A DNA stretch of 64,000 nucleotides from Shinisaurus crocodilurus. Lineage: Eukaryota; Chordata; Lepidosauria; Squamata; Shinisauridae. A program made the position numbers and the translations under genes. Below the pieces are notes generated by a model. The model had not been told where the DNA came from and did not search any database. It was given only the letters and a program-made list of their open reading frames with translations. The DNA lies in NCBI GenBank assembly GCA_021292165.1, contig CM037876.1:288649938-288713937 (forward strand), written 5' to 3'. Each line of letters starts with the position of its first letter. Within the stretch, counting starts at the first letter, position 1. Below, one piece after another: positions 50,945 through 61,430 of the stretch.

Positions 50945-51255
50945 TGCCGATTCCAGGTTTGGGAGGGCCCTTGGGCAAGACACCCTCAATGGGGCCCCTT
51001 CTCCAGGGAGCCCACCTTCTCACCGCCATTGTTACCACCTGCTATTGTTCCTCATCCTCCTTCTCATCATTGCTACCCACTTGCTTGACAGGCAGTGAGC
51101 AAGGAGGCATCTCGTGCTCCTCTTTCTTGCTACCATTGTCTGGGCCAGAGCAAGAAGTGGGTGAACAAGCAGGTTCCTCCACACCACCCAGAGCCAGCAG
51201 AAGGTTGCCACAGTCAGAACAGTGCGGGTGCCATTTTGCCACAAATGGTCCCACT
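50945..51255 (+). mobile_element. hAT-like MITE, family F, copy 1
   Basis: GAGGGCCCTTGGGCAAGACA, GCTATTGTTCCTCATCCTCC and GGGCCAGAGCAAGAAGTGGG follow the order of 58774-59132. Ends are indistinct here. Confidence 0.6.
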
Positions 51256-51339
51256 CCTGCTGCCCATACAATTAGAATATTCACACCCTGGCAGCATGGA
51301 ATCACGTGATAAACATGCATGTACTGGTACAATCTAACT

Positions 51340-51392
51340 GACCTTTTGCATTCAAAGCATGTGCTCTCTCACTGAGCCACATCCCTAGTCTT
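51340..51392 (-). mobile_element. tRNA-Ala SINE head fragment
   Basis: TTTTGCATTCAAAGCATGTG then CTCTCTCACTGAGCCAC is the complement of the Ala-tRNA-like head. Confidence 0.5.
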
Positions 51393-51487
51393 AAGAAAAC
51401 CACAGTTCCCTGTGCCTCAACCTGTTCGCTGCAACTGGGAGCCAGGGGCAGTGCTAGGTACCAAAAAGATCTGGGGCTCAGGCCCAC

Positions 51488-51569
51488 AGAAGAAGAAGAA
51501 GAAGAAGAAGAAGAAGAAGAAGAAGAAGAAGAAGAAGAAGAAGAAGAAGAAGAAGAAGAAGAAGAAGAA
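51488..51569. repeat. (AGA/GAA)n microsatellite, about 27 units
   Basis: 82 uninterrupted purine bases in triplets, at the position of the A run in the sister element at 23619. Confidence 0.97.
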
Positions 51570-51603
51570 TTTGCATATGCTAATTTACATATGCTCTAAA
51601 GTT

Positions 51604-51604
<1 letters not shown>

Positions 51605-51637
<33 letters not shown>
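51605..51637. repeat. (TG)n microsatellite
   Basis: About 16 units, inside family E copy 2. Confidence 0.95.
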
Positions 51638-51640
<3 letters not shown>

Positions 51641-51941
51641 GGGCACCCCTATTTGTATAAAGGGATGTATGGACAGTGAAGAGGAGGGCATTTGATTTCA
51701 GAAAAAATTCTCAGGCAGAAAGATTCAAGGGTGGAGGGGCAGCTGGAGGTGAAGCACATGTGGGCAAAAAAGACAGCTAATCCAGGGGAATTAGATGCAA
51801 CAGAGATCGTCAGGGCCCCTGTACCTTTATTTCAGCAAGTGCCCCTGGACAGCAGGGTGGTGGGGCAGATGGCCTCCCAGAGATTCAGGGCTCCAAGTGA
51901 AAGACTCAGGGCTCCAGCCGTAGTGGGTCGTCCCCTAACAA

Positions 51942-52610
51942 TGCCTCTGTTGGGAGTGAACAATCCTGGCCATGTTTTTCAGAAATGTGTGGCACAGGGA
52001 GGGTAGGAAGCCACTAGAGGGTGGGGCTTTCGAGCAGAAAAACAGTGGGCAGGGAAAGGATTAGGCACCTTCTCCACCACTGTTTCTCCACCCACTAGAC
52101 TCACCTCCCAATGCTGCTTTTTCATTTTAAGAAGCAGCGCTGGGGCTTACTTACAGACATTTATTTATTACATTTTATATCCCACCTTTCTTCCATCATG
52201 GATCTCAAGGTGGATACATCCAGGGGTCTCCCCTCCAAGCACTGACCAGACCCAGACCTGCTTAGCTTCAGCCTGGTGGCTGTCTCATGTGCCTTCAGAC
52301 CATGCCCTGCAACCCTTGCATGCCATGTGCAATTAGCTTCTACATGCTGTTACTGAATAAGTATAAGGCAGGCAGCATCAGTCTAGAGCTGCACACCTAC
52401 CTACACCTGGATGCCAGACATTTCTGTCTCCTTGCTTCTGTTTGTTTCTCTCTGTCTGTGTGTGCTTTAAGTTGAAGAGATCATTTTTAAAAGTCCATTC
52501 TTCTTCCATCATAATATAAGGCACTTTCCCAGGTCATATAAAGGACCAGGCTTCTGTGTTTCTCATGCCCCCGCCCTGTGCCTCATTGTTCTCAGTTGTT
52601 GTTCTTGGAG
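51942..52610 (-). repeat. Large inverted repeat, right arm (669 bp)
   Basis: Matches 49801-50465 in reverse complement. It keeps the complete SINE tail (TATCCCACCTTTCTTCC) that is shortened in the left arm. Confidence 0.9.
52161..52285 (-). mobile_element. 5S-rRNA-derived SINE (in the right arm)
   Basis: Reverse complement of 50128-50252; this copy has the complete GTGGGATATAAAATG tail. Confidence 0.7.
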
Positions 52611-52612
52611 GT

Positions 52613-52614
<2 letters not shown>

Positions 52615-52644
<30 letters not shown>
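52615..52644. repeat. (TG)n microsatellite
   Basis: About 15 units. Confidence 0.95.
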
Positions 52645-52645
<1 letters not shown>

Positions 52646-52994
52646 TGGGGAGCAGAGCTGAAAACACACACAATGGAAGAACAAGCCTGAGGGTGAGAAA
52701 TCAAATCAAGGCTTCCCATGAAACAGTGTGGAACATTGGGCAAATCATTGGCAAATGAACTGTAGCAAAAAGCTCCTGCACAGGTGGGACAATGAACTGT
52801 ACGCTTTGCACTGAGGTGATTTTTTTCAGACACGGTTGCCTAACCCTACACCTAAACTCCAAAATCCACATTGAAATACTCAGGCCATGTTGTGTTCAGA
52901 AGTCTGGGACTCTTAGAAATCAGAATCTGGGTTAAGCCTAAACTGAACAGATGCAGAGCTTTATTTTAGTGTTCCTTCTTTGCATACAGCCACA
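52645..52994. other. Stretch with no recognised gene
   Basis: Nothing identifiable. Confidence 0.35.
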
Positions 52995-53002
52995 AGGAGG
53001 TA

Positions 53003-53329
53003 CAGAGGTAGTGTTAGGGGGCGGCTCAGTAGGGCTGGAGCCCCGAATCTTTCATTTAGAGCCCTGAATCTCTGGGAGGCCATCTGTTCCACCACATTGC
53101 TGCCCATGGGCCCTGGCTGAAATAAAGGTACAGGGGCCCTGATGATCTCTGTTACATCTGATCTCCTTGGATTAGCTGGCTTTTTGCCCACATGTGCTTC
53201 CCCTCCTGCTGCCCCCCACCTTGAATCTTTCTGCCTGAGTTTTTTTTCTCAAATCCAATGCCCTCCTCTCTGCTGTCCATACATCCCCTTTTACAAATAG
53301 GGGTGTCCTTAGGAGACAGGGTCTTTTAA

Positions 53330-53381
<52 letters not shown>

Positions 53382-53477
53382 TAAAGCATTGGTTAATCAG
53401 CATATGCAAATTTGTGCAATTTTTTTTGTGCTGTGGGCCTGAGCCCCAGATCTTTTTGGTTCCTAGCACCACCCCTG
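53003..53477 (-). mobile_element. hAT-like element, family E, copy 3 (475 bp) with TSD
   Basis: Minus-strand copy: CAGGGGTGGTGCTAGG at the right end in complement, CAGAGGTAGTGTTAGGGG at the left. Flanks AGGAGGTA (52995-53002) and AGGAGGTG (53478-53485) match at 7 of 8, the best TSD of this family. It contains (CA)n(GA)n at 53332-53379. Confidence 0.85.
53332..53379. repeat. (CA)n(GA)n compound microsatellite
   Basis: About seven CA then sixteen GA units. Confidence 0.95.
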
Positions 53478-53485
53478 AGGAGGTG

Positions 53486-53667
53486 CCTGTTCTCTCTTCT
53501 AGAAATCCTCTTGCCCTGTCAGTCTAGTAGAAGTCGTGGAGTGAACTAGTCTGGGTTTAACCCAAAGAATTCTGAAATCCTGCTCTCGATCAATGAATGG
53601 ATCTGCCCAAACATTACAGGCCATTGGCTTTCAATGCTGTACTTGGTATTTTGCATCCACAAATTTT
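53486..53667. other. Short unclassified stretch
   Basis: Nothing identifiable. Confidence 0.3.
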
Positions 53668-53735
53668 ATTTATTTGTTTATTATTACATTTATATCCTGC
53701 CATTTTGCCTCTTGGAAGGAACCCAAGCTGCACCA
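53668..53735 (-). mobile_element. Sauria-type SINE tail fragment
   Basis: TTTATTTGTTTATTATTACA then TATATCCTGCCATTTTGCC and GGAAGGAACCCAAG. Confidence 0.7.
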
Positions 53736-54844
53736 TGTCCCCCCGCCTCAGGTGGCAGGAGGTCTCGCACCGGCCCTGGCCTTAGCTCAAGTGCAGCTGG
53801 GCTCTTCCTGTTTCCAGGAAATGCTGGCTGTGCAGAGGGCTTATTGGCTGGGCCATGCGACAATCAAAATGCCACCTCCCTCCCTCCCCACCCACCCAGA
53901 GCACTCTTTCAAATCGAAAAATGACTTCAGGAAAAAAAGGGCACCAAATAAATATTTAGCCAGATGAAAAATTCATGTGCTTGGTTTGTGTGTGTGTGTG
54001 TGTGTGTCTTTTAAGGCTGAAAGCCCGCCTGAAGCATGTAGGCAAGGGAAGGATGGGTAAAAAGAGATCAGCGCTGGCTTCAGAGCCCGGTATGTGTGTG
54101 TCATTACAGGAACAAAGGTTGGGGGGGAGCAGAACTCACCCCCATAGCGGAAAAGGATACACCAGCTCTGCTAGGCAGGCACATCTGTATGCACCCATAA
54201 CTTGGCTCAGTTTGAATGAGGTTCTTGGTGGACTCTTATCCTCCTAACACTGGTCAGATCCACACCCATTTAACTTCCACAAAGTCACTCACTGGGTCTT
54301 TCCTTCTTTCCGTGCTCCCTCCCTCCCTCCCATTAGCCTGCCTCCAGAAATTCACACATACTTCTGTCCGTTCTGAGAGGTTTTTTTTACAAGTGATGGG
54401 ATTCCACTGCCTGGGAAACTAAATAAAGAAGCGATCGATAAACATGCGGACCGCTCTTCCATCACTCAACTCTGGGCTTACTGTGAGATTTACTGAGATG
54501 TGAGTAACCATAAAACAGAGTCCAGTCACCACTTTTCAAAGCTCCTTTTCAGATCCAGGATTTATTTATAGCCCTTGTCCCCTGGACAGAAGGCACCATT
54601 CTTTTCTTCCTTCTGCCAACCCCCCCCCCCCGATGTTTTGTTTTGTTTTCCTTTAGTGCTGCTTTATGCCCATTAAGTACTCCTGCATATTATACTCCTG
54701 TGTGGCTGCAAACAAGAGCAACAGAAAAACAACAAGTAAAGGGCAAATGCTTTTAAAGCTATTTTCCCCCCTCCCTCAGGTAGGCATGGCCAACTCGCAG
54801 CTCAGAGGCCCAGTCTATCGCCCAAGGACTTCTGCTGTGGACTC
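53736..54844. other. Stretch with no recognised gene
   Basis: GCACCGGCCCTGGCC near 53769 may be a hAT end. A (TG)n run is at 53987-54008. The 124-residue and 151-residue frames in this area have no domain. C run at 54620. Confidence 0.35.
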
Positions 54845-55262
54845 CTCACCCTTAATTATTCATTTTCATTTCAGTCATGACATTTCTATACCACCCAATA
54901 GCCAAAGCTTCTGGGCAGTTCACAAAATTAAAACCCTAAAATACAACGAGATAAAACGTGATATAAAAACTGTCACATACAAAAATTTTAAACAGTTTGA
55001 AACAGTTGAAAAACAATTAACAATCAACTACCAGGACTGGGGGGGTGGGGGGAGAACACACCTAACATTAAAAAGCCCCATCATCTGCCATCAAATGCCT
55101 GGGAGTACAGGAAAGTCTTAACCCGGTGCAAAAAGATGGCAACATTGATGCCAGGCGGACCTCACTGGGAACAGCATTCCGCAGTTGGGGGGCCACCACT
55201 GAGAAGGCCCACTCCCTTGTTGCCATCCTCCAAACTGCCTGCAGAGGAGACCCTAAGACCCT
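54845..55262 (-). mobile_element. L2-like LINE 3' region
   Basis: Complement reading GAACAGCATTCCGCAGTTGG, CACCACTGAGAAGGCCCACT and an A-rich UTR with CCACCCAATAGCCAAAGC at the left, a common L2-type 3' end. Confidence 0.55.
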
Positions 55263-55269
55263 ATGACCC

Positions 55270-55425
55270 TAACAAACCCTTATTTGTTTGTTTATTATTT
55301 ATATATTTACAGCATTTTCACCCCGCTCTTCAGCCAAAAAAGGCTCCCAGAGTGGCTCACAAAGATTAATAATAAGACAGTCCCTGCCCTCAGACTTACA
55401 ATCTAAAAGACATGGCACAAAAGGA
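55270..55425 (-). repeat. LINE 3' tail
   Basis: CCCGCTCTTCAGCCAAAAAA then GGCTCCCAGAGTGGCTC and CCTGCCCTCAGACTTACAAT are the complement of a vertebrate L2/L3-type tail, with TTTGTTTATTATT at the end. Confidence 0.5.
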
Positions 55426-55440
55426 AATGGGATTGGGAGG

Positions 55441-55473
55441 AGGAAGGAAGGAAGGAAGGAAGGAAGGAAGGAA
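55441..55473. repeat. (GGAA)n microsatellite
   Basis: About eight units. Confidence 0.95.
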
Positions 55474-55689
55474 AAAGAAGACGCAAAACTCAGGCACCAG
55501 TTACAAGGTTCTTATTGATGTTTTTTGTTGTTGTTTTTTCTGGCAGGGAAAGGCAAAACAAGCTCCCTGCAGCTGTTTCTTCTTTGGCCAATGTATGGGG
55601 ACTAGGCTGGTCTACCCCTTGCCATGATTTTAATCCTGGGAAGCAGGGGGTGCAGCCTCCCAGTGGTCCTTGGTTCTCTGACCGATGGA

Positions 55690-55884
55690 TGACACTAGTG
55701 TCTACAGTCCATGGGGACTTATCCATTGCAGCTTTCATTCTGAGCTTTATTGGAGCTATCCATGGTGCTCCATGGTGGTGAACCTATTCTGGGAATGGGT
55801 TTCAGCACCATGGCTAGCTCCAATAAAGCTCAGAATAAAGGCTGCAATGGATGAGGAGCCCCACTGACATAGGAGTCACCAGCC
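55690..55884. mobile_element. Hairpin MITE, third copy
   Basis: Arms GCAGCTTTCATTCTGAGC and the complement near 55825, with right end CTGACATAGGAGTCACCAGC. The left end is altered (GACACTAGTGTCTACAG). Confidence 0.7.
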
Positions 55885-56059
55885 TCCTCTGCCTAAGAGG
55901 AGAGCCTCAGATGTTGAACGTAGTGTATGGGTAAGTTCATACCGAGAGGATTTATTTATTTGTGTGTTCATTTGTTTGTTACATTTCTAATCTGTAATAG
56001 ATGTAACCAATGTTCTCTGGAGCACAACAATGTTCTCTAGTGCTCCATCAGGTAATTAT

Positions 56060-56192
56060 GTATCTTATTGCTTGTTCCCAAACTGAAGTATGGGCAAAGT
56101 GGCCCTTAAAATGACTGCTTGTAATCTGCCCAGAGAACCTTAGTTAGTGGACGGATTAGAAACCTAATAAATAAATAAATAAATAAATAATC
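56060..56192 (+). repeat. LINE 3' tail
   Basis: TTGTAATCTGCCCAGAGAAC, GTGGACGGATTAGAAAC and an AATAAATAAATAA end. Confidence 0.5.
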
Positions 56193-56389
56193 CCTCCCCC
56201 TGCAGTATGAAGAGCCATGGAATCCTGCTTATTCAAACAGCATATCCATATAAATGAATGTGTAGAGACCCGGCAGCAGAATTGCCCCTACTGGCTCAGC
56301 CACAGTGGGAAGGGAAGGGGAACCACAGCAGCAGCACCCATTACAATGAGCAGAAGTGAGGAGAGAGACCAGGCCGGTGGGCAGAGAGA
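56193..56389. other. Short unclassified stretch
   Basis: No gene. The 171-residue frame that runs through here is opened by the adjacent TC/AC repeat. Confidence 0.4.
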
Positions 56390-56390
56390 G

Positions 56391-56443
<53 letters not shown>
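56390..56443. repeat. (TC)n(AC)n compound microsatellite
   Basis: About fourteen TC then twelve AC units. Confidence 0.95.
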
Positions 56444-56665
56444 TCTCAAAAAGAAGAGAAGGAAAAGGCAGCTATATGTCTCCATGTCCCACCAACGGGG
56501 CGGGACATCTTCACTTTGCAATGCCTCTCCGTTGTTCAGCTTGGGGTCTGGGAATTCAGGGCTGGCCCAAGACATTTTTCTACCTGAAGTGGAACATCAA
56601 GGCAGGAAATTCCGGAAGCACCTCTACTCATCCCTGGCAGTGAAGAAATACAATAACAACACATT

Positions 56666-57530
56666 AAGGGTGCAATCCTATGCATGTTTATTTTTTATTA
56701 TTTTTTTCAGTTTTAAGGAATTTTATTCATGAAAAAAACAAACGCTAAAACACATATACAACAAACAATAAACACAGTTAAAATGGACTTCCAATCTTCT
56801 CCACAGCTTAAGCAACCACAGTTATTCTTAAAACATTTTCTGTTAACAAAAAATGACTTCCAGTTATGGCAAAAAAAGAACCCAAAAGAGGACAAACACA
56901 AGAGGTCTCCACCCTCCCCAAATATAGATCAACTATTTAATCTAGTTTAAATTCAACATTTATTATGAATAAACCAAAACAACAACAACAACAACAACAA
57001 AACTCTATAGTTCCATTAAATAGTATTTTCAATTCCAAAATACAGTATATTAAGAATCCCAAAAATAAAAAGTAACTATAAACCATTTAGTAAATAACCA
57101 CATGACAAAAGTTTTTAGTACTTCCCCCCCACATTCTCTAGTACTAACCGTCTAGCCAACACATTTGTCTCATTACAATTACTCATTATTTCTTTCTATC
57201 TATCCAGAAACTCCTTCACTTTTTTTAAAAAAAAGAAAAATTTAGAAATTAAGAAATAAGTGACAGCTGACAAAGCTGCAGAAGCACGTAAGCCATCATT
57301 CTACTTATAAAACAACAAACAAAAAAACTTCCCCTTTAATACTTCAAAGCCTCCACAAAACCTTAACAAAAAAAAATTAAGTAAATATTTCCAAACTGAC
57401 CAAATATAATTATATCTTGATTATAATAATTCCTCTTACATCACCATTAATATTTAAAATCCCAGCATGCCCCAGCCAGTTGTAGGACTTTTTTCTGTCC
57501 AAACATGCATAGGATTGCGCCCTTAAAAAC
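56666..57530. mobile_element. Palindromic MITE split by an A-rich insertion
   Basis: Left end AAGGGTGCAATCCTATGCAT (56666) and right part TAGGACTTTTTTCTGTCC with CATGCATAGGATTGCGCCCT (57488-57528) are the two ends of one hairpin MITE like 41096-41188. Confidence 0.6.
56696..57460 (-). repeat. A-rich insertion, possible LINE 3' UTR
   Basis: About 760 bases, A-rich on plus (T-rich on minus), with (CAA)n at 56982-57001 and no recognisable protein. Its left part contains TTTTAAGGAATTTTATTCAT, which suggests a minus-strand L1-like 3' region, but I cannot confirm it. Confidence 0.35.
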
Positions 57531-57539
57531 TAACAATTT

Positions 57540-57620
57540 GCTGCTGTTTCATGATACTCAATCTGCTGCCTGAGACAGCCCCCTCACTCTCCTTTACCTA
57601 ATGCTAGGGCCGGCCCTGCT
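57540..57620 (-). mobile_element. Family G fragment
   Basis: CTGCTGCCTGAGACAGCCCC and CTAATGCTAGGGCCGGCCCT, the complement of a family G start. Confidence 0.5.
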
Positions 57621-58329
57621 GGACATTTTCCTCTGGGCTTGGTTGTTGCTAAACATTTCTTTTTACACTTCTGTTGGTGAGCTGGGGGTGGGGATTTGCA
57701 CTACTAAAAGTTTCATTTCATTTATTGCAAAGGCAACCTAAGATAAGTTTTAGCCACAATTTCCATTCAGCATCATAAAATACTAACATTGCATAACTGT
57801 TTACTAACAGTTAAACATTTTAAAACGTTAACTTGGAAAATGTTCCATTCTCCCTCCCCACCCTCATAATCTTTCAACAGTAGATTCTCTCCCCCTTTTG
57901 TCACATGGCTGGGCGCCGTGCTTTTTTATAAGGACGTGTGGAACCATTGCTATAATATTTTCCCCAACTGATCACAGAAGCCCAATGCCTCCAGAGCACC
58001 AAAAAGGCCCTTGGCGTAATGCAGGCTGTTTAAAAAATAAAATGAGAATGGATATTACATTGGAATGATGCAATAAAAATAATTTACATTGCACTAGAAC
58101 TTGAGTCAACCAACAATGTGGACTGGCGGTGGATTCAGCAAGACAGACAAAAGGAAGTACTTCTTCATACAAGAAATAATGAACTTAAAGCTAGCTATGT
58201 GGTAACAGGCTCTGGATGGCTTTGAAAGGAAATAAGGAAACTCATGGAGTTTCCGTAAAAGGAAACTCTAGGTTCCGAGGCAGTCTGCCACTGAATACTA
58301 GTGGTTAGAGGGTCACAAATGGCAAGGAC
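57621..58329. other. Stretch with no recognised gene
   Basis: Nothing identifiable. Confidence 0.35.
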
Positions 58330-58676
58330 TGTGGCCTTTATTGCCTCTTTCAGACTGAAGGCCAAATTCGATTTTGGAGAAGCTCTCAGGCACTGCATTC
58401 CAGTGGTGGGCAGGGCCAAAATACCAAAGATACCCAAAGCTAAAACATATTTTTAGCTTACAGTTAGTAACGAAGCCTTAGGAAAAGCATTTTGACCTTT
58501 TATAATGGGATGGGGGGGGCATGCAAAAGCCAGGAAACCACCAAACAATCAGCACTCAGGAAAAAGGGTGTGTGGCCAAAGGAAGGGGTGTGGCCATTTG
58601 GGGAAACCTCGGGGGCAAGATTGGGTCCCCAGGCAGTCCAGATTTTGTCTCACGGGCCTGAGATGCTGCACCCCTG
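58330..58676 (+). mobile_element. hAT-like element, family J
   Basis: CCAAATTCGATTTTGGAGAA, TATTTTTAGCTTACAG and AAACCACCAAACAATCAGCA in the same order as 18095-18400; right end GCTGCACCCCTG. Confidence 0.5.
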
Positions 58677-58773
58677 CTTTATTTCTTGCTTGTGGTCTTC
58701 GAAGAAGTATCCGCCTGGCCACTATGGGAAACAGGGTACTGTACTAGATGGAGCTTTGGTCTGATCCAGCAGG

Positions 58774-59132
58774 CAGCACCGGCTTCACATTTTTGAGGGC
58801 CCTTGGGCAAGACACCCTCAGTGCGCCTCCTCCCAGGTGAGTCTACCATCTCACCACCATTGTCACCAGCTGCTATTGCTCCTCATCCTCTTTCTCATCA
58901 CTGCTACCACTTGCTTGAGAGGCAGAGAGGCAGTGAGCATGTAGGCAACAGCACCTACTACACCTCCTTCTCACCACCACCGTTGCCTGGGCCAGAGCAA
59001 GAGGCAGGTGAACAAGCAGATTGCAATGGTGAAGAGAAGGAGCAACTCCAGGGGGCTCTTGTCAGTGGGCCCATGCTGGGGTGTGGGCCCTCGGCATGTA
59101 CCCAACCATGACTACCCTTGGTGCCAGCCCTG
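58774..59132 (+). mobile_element. hAT-like MITE, family F, copy 2 (359 bp) with TSD
   Basis: Ends CAGCACCGGCTTCAC and TGGTGCCAGCCCTG. Flanks CCAGCAGG (58766-58773) and CCTGCAGG (59133-59140) match at 7 of 8. Confidence 0.75.
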
Positions 59133-59140
59133 CCTGCAGG

Positions 59141-59512
59141 GCTCTTCTTATGTCCTTTAGTTCTTAATGCTTTGCAACAAGTTGCTCTGATATGCCAAAT
59201 GCATCTTTCCTTTCAACTGCTGTCGTTACATTGATGAGGACTGGACATTACCGATTTTGCATATTAAATGTGCATGTTTGATTTTCAGAGGAATCCGAGC
59301 CTATTGACCAAGAATTGCTCTCTGACCTGAAATCCATAACCTGTGTGAACTGGACAGTATGGAGAAATAGACAGAATCAAATTGGGATGAGGGTTAGTGG
59401 CTGAGTTTGATACATGTTACATGTACTTCACGATCTGCTGAACAGGCAAGTCAACCCACATTTATCACACAATTGTAAACCTCCTAAAAGCAGACTGGCG
59501 GTATATTATATA
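59141..59512. other. Stretch with no recognised gene
   Basis: Repeat-poor; no exon recognised. Confidence 0.35.
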
Positions 59513-59850
59513 GAATCATAGAAAAGTAGAGTTGGAAGGGGCCTATAAGGCCATCAAGTCCAACCCCCTGCTCAATGCAGGAATCCAAGTCAAAGCATCC
59601 CTGACAGATGGCCGTCCAGCTGTACCTTGAATGCCTCCAGAGTGGGAGAGCTCACCACCTCCCCAGGTAGTTGGTTCCATTGTCTTATTGCTCTAACAGT
59701 CAGGAAATTTTTCCTGATGTTTAGGTGGAATCTTGGTTCCTGTAACTTGAGCCCATTATTCTGTGTCCTGCAAACTGGGATGATCGAGAGGGCCAGGAGA
59801 GATCCTGGCCCTCTCTGTGTGACAACCCTTCAAGTACTGGAAGAATCATA
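59513..59850 (-). mobile_element. CR1 3' end
   Basis: TCATAGAAAAGTAGAGTTGG start of the complement, the C-terminal ORF2 residue stretch in minus (FHLNIRKNFL-like, decayed) and GATGATCGAGAGGGCCAGG. 5'-truncated. Confidence 0.85.
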
Positions 59851-59989
59851 GAATCATGGTTACATATGAGCCAAGATAAGAGCTGGGGGTGGGCGGGTGG
59901 GTGTGATGCATTGAACAAGTACCTCACTCCATGCCCAACTTTGCAAGGATCCACTCAATTCTGCATGCTGATCTGTTGTGCAAGGGAGC
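59851..59989. other. Short unclassified stretch
   Basis: Nothing identifiable. Confidence 0.3.
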
Positions 59990-60540
59990 CCTAATTTCTC
60001 CTTTCATTCTGGTGCAATCTTTCCCTAATGCCGCACAGCACAGGAGAGCTTCTGTTTGAAGCTCAAGACTCGAGCCATGATAAATTCATAATTGGTGCAT
60101 ACACCAAAGCATGTCTGTCTGGCACATGGACAGCTTGTGGGTGCAAGCTGTTTGCCATAACTCCTTTTCTGTTGTGCATCTGTTGAGCCGTCGGCCTTGT
60201 TAGCGGGACTCTGGCCTCCTGCTCGTGTTCTCTGTTGTTTTAGAATCTTATTCATGACTTTATCCTTTCACTACATAGAGACTGTTCTCCCCTTTGATGT
60301 CTGCATATATGCTGTCATTGTTAACTTCTAAGGCTTCAAAATGCCAGCATAAAACTCTTCTCCCTTATTTAACAAAGGACCATTTCACACATTACATGGA
60401 GGAAAAGTCTTCTCTTATATCTACTGTCATTACACTGGTGAAAGAGAGGACTGAACTGTACAGAGAATAGATCTGGTGCATGAAGTATGCATATTTAATG
60501 GTCTTGCACACCTGGTTTTGCCACTAAGTGTTATATATAC
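59990..60540. other. Repeat-poor block, candidate conserved non-coding element
   Basis: No repeat signature in about 550 bases. It contains TCATAATTGGTGCATA and GAATCTTATTCATGAC. Conservation is untested. Confidence 0.3.
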
Positions 60541-60544
60541 ACTT

Positions 60545-60893
60545 GCTGGGTTCAGACAACATGATAACCCACACTCAAGGATTAAGTATGGGTTGAGTGT
60601 GGGTTGTTGTTGAACAATGGGTTATCGTTGAAATGTTGGTTATCGTATTGTCTGAACCCAGCCATGCTTACAAACCATGGTTTGTTAACCACAAACAGAC
60701 CATGAAGAGAACCTATTGTTTGTTGTTGGGTTGTGAACTGTGGGTTGTTCGTGGTTAATAAACCATGGTTTGTTAGCATAGCTGGGATCAGTCAACATGA
60801 TAACCCACGTTTCAACAACCCACAGTTCAACGACAAACCACACTCAACCCCTCCTCAACCCTTGGGTGTGGGTTATTATGTTGTCTGAATTCT
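60545..60893. mobile_element. Family C compound palindrome (349 bp)
   Basis: GCTGGGTTCAGACAACATGA at left and ATGTTGTCTGAATTCTGCC at right are complementary. Inside are further inverted repeats around AACCATGGTTTGTTAACCAC and its complement. Confidence 0.65.
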
Positions 60894-60896
60894 GCC

Positions 60897-61074
60897 AGTT
60901 ACGGGCAGTAAGAGCTTTAAGCTAAAATATGCTAGCATTTTTGGTATTTTTGGCCCTGCCCCTGTGGTCTAGCCCCCTTTTCCCTTCGGCCCCATCTGCC
61001 ACTGGAATGCAGCCCCCAAGAGCTTCTCCAAAATTGAATTTGGCCCTCAGGCTGAAAAAAGTTCGACACCCCTG
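60897..61074 (-). mobile_element. Family J fragment, right half
   Basis: AGTAAGAGCTTTAAGCTAAA, CCAAAATTGAATTTGGCC and TTCGACACCCCTGAG, as in 23203-24069. Confidence 0.5.
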
Positions 61075-61149
61075 AGCTAGTCTTTTTTCTCTGATGGACA
61101 TAGCTGTATGAGGCTTGGGTTCGCCCAGACATTTGCCGCAAGCTCTAGT

Positions 61150-61228
61150 TTCCTGCATTGAGCAGGGGGTTGGACTTGACGGCCTTGTAGGCCCCTCCCA
61201 ACTCTATCATCTATGAATCTATGAATCT
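61150..61228 (+). mobile_element. CR1 3' end fragment
   Basis: CCTGCATTGAGCAGGGGGTT then GTAGGCCCCTCCCAACTC and ATCTATGAATC tail repeats. Confidence 0.85.
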
Positions 61229-61430
61229 TTGTTTCAGAAGTCAGTTCCACTGAGTTCAGTAGTATTTACTCCCAAAGAAATGTGAACTAAATTGCACCCT
61301 TTATTATATACTTGCACCAGAGGGTTGGACCCAAACCAATGTGTCAAATATTTAGACTAAACTTTAAGAATGTTCTGATGGTATGACATATTCAAAAGTG
61401 GGCTACCACAGAAGAGGATGGACTTTCATT
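61229..61430. other. Unclassified stretch with a family L-like fragment
   Basis: CAGTAGTATTTACTCCCAAA resembles family L. Confidence 0.3.

Larger units (their letters stand above)
51443..51950 (+). mobile_element. hAT-like element, family E, copy 2 with GAA expansion
   Basis: Starts CAGGGGCAGTGCTAGG, ends CCTAACAATGCCTCTG. Octamers CTGGGAGC and TTGGGAGT agree at 6 of 8. Its A-run has become a GAA tract (51488-51569). Its right end lies at the edge of the large inverted repeat. Confidence 0.8.

Noticed and set aside
50528..50989. 153-residue frame and several others in the GC-rich spacer
   Set aside because: Six frames are open at once because stop codons are rare in this GC-rich DNA. No motif, no conservation evidence.
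56217..56732. Longest plus-strand frame in this part (171 residues)
   Set aside because: It is opened by a (TC)n(AC)n microsatellite giving Ser-Leu and His-Thr runs; no domain and no splice context.
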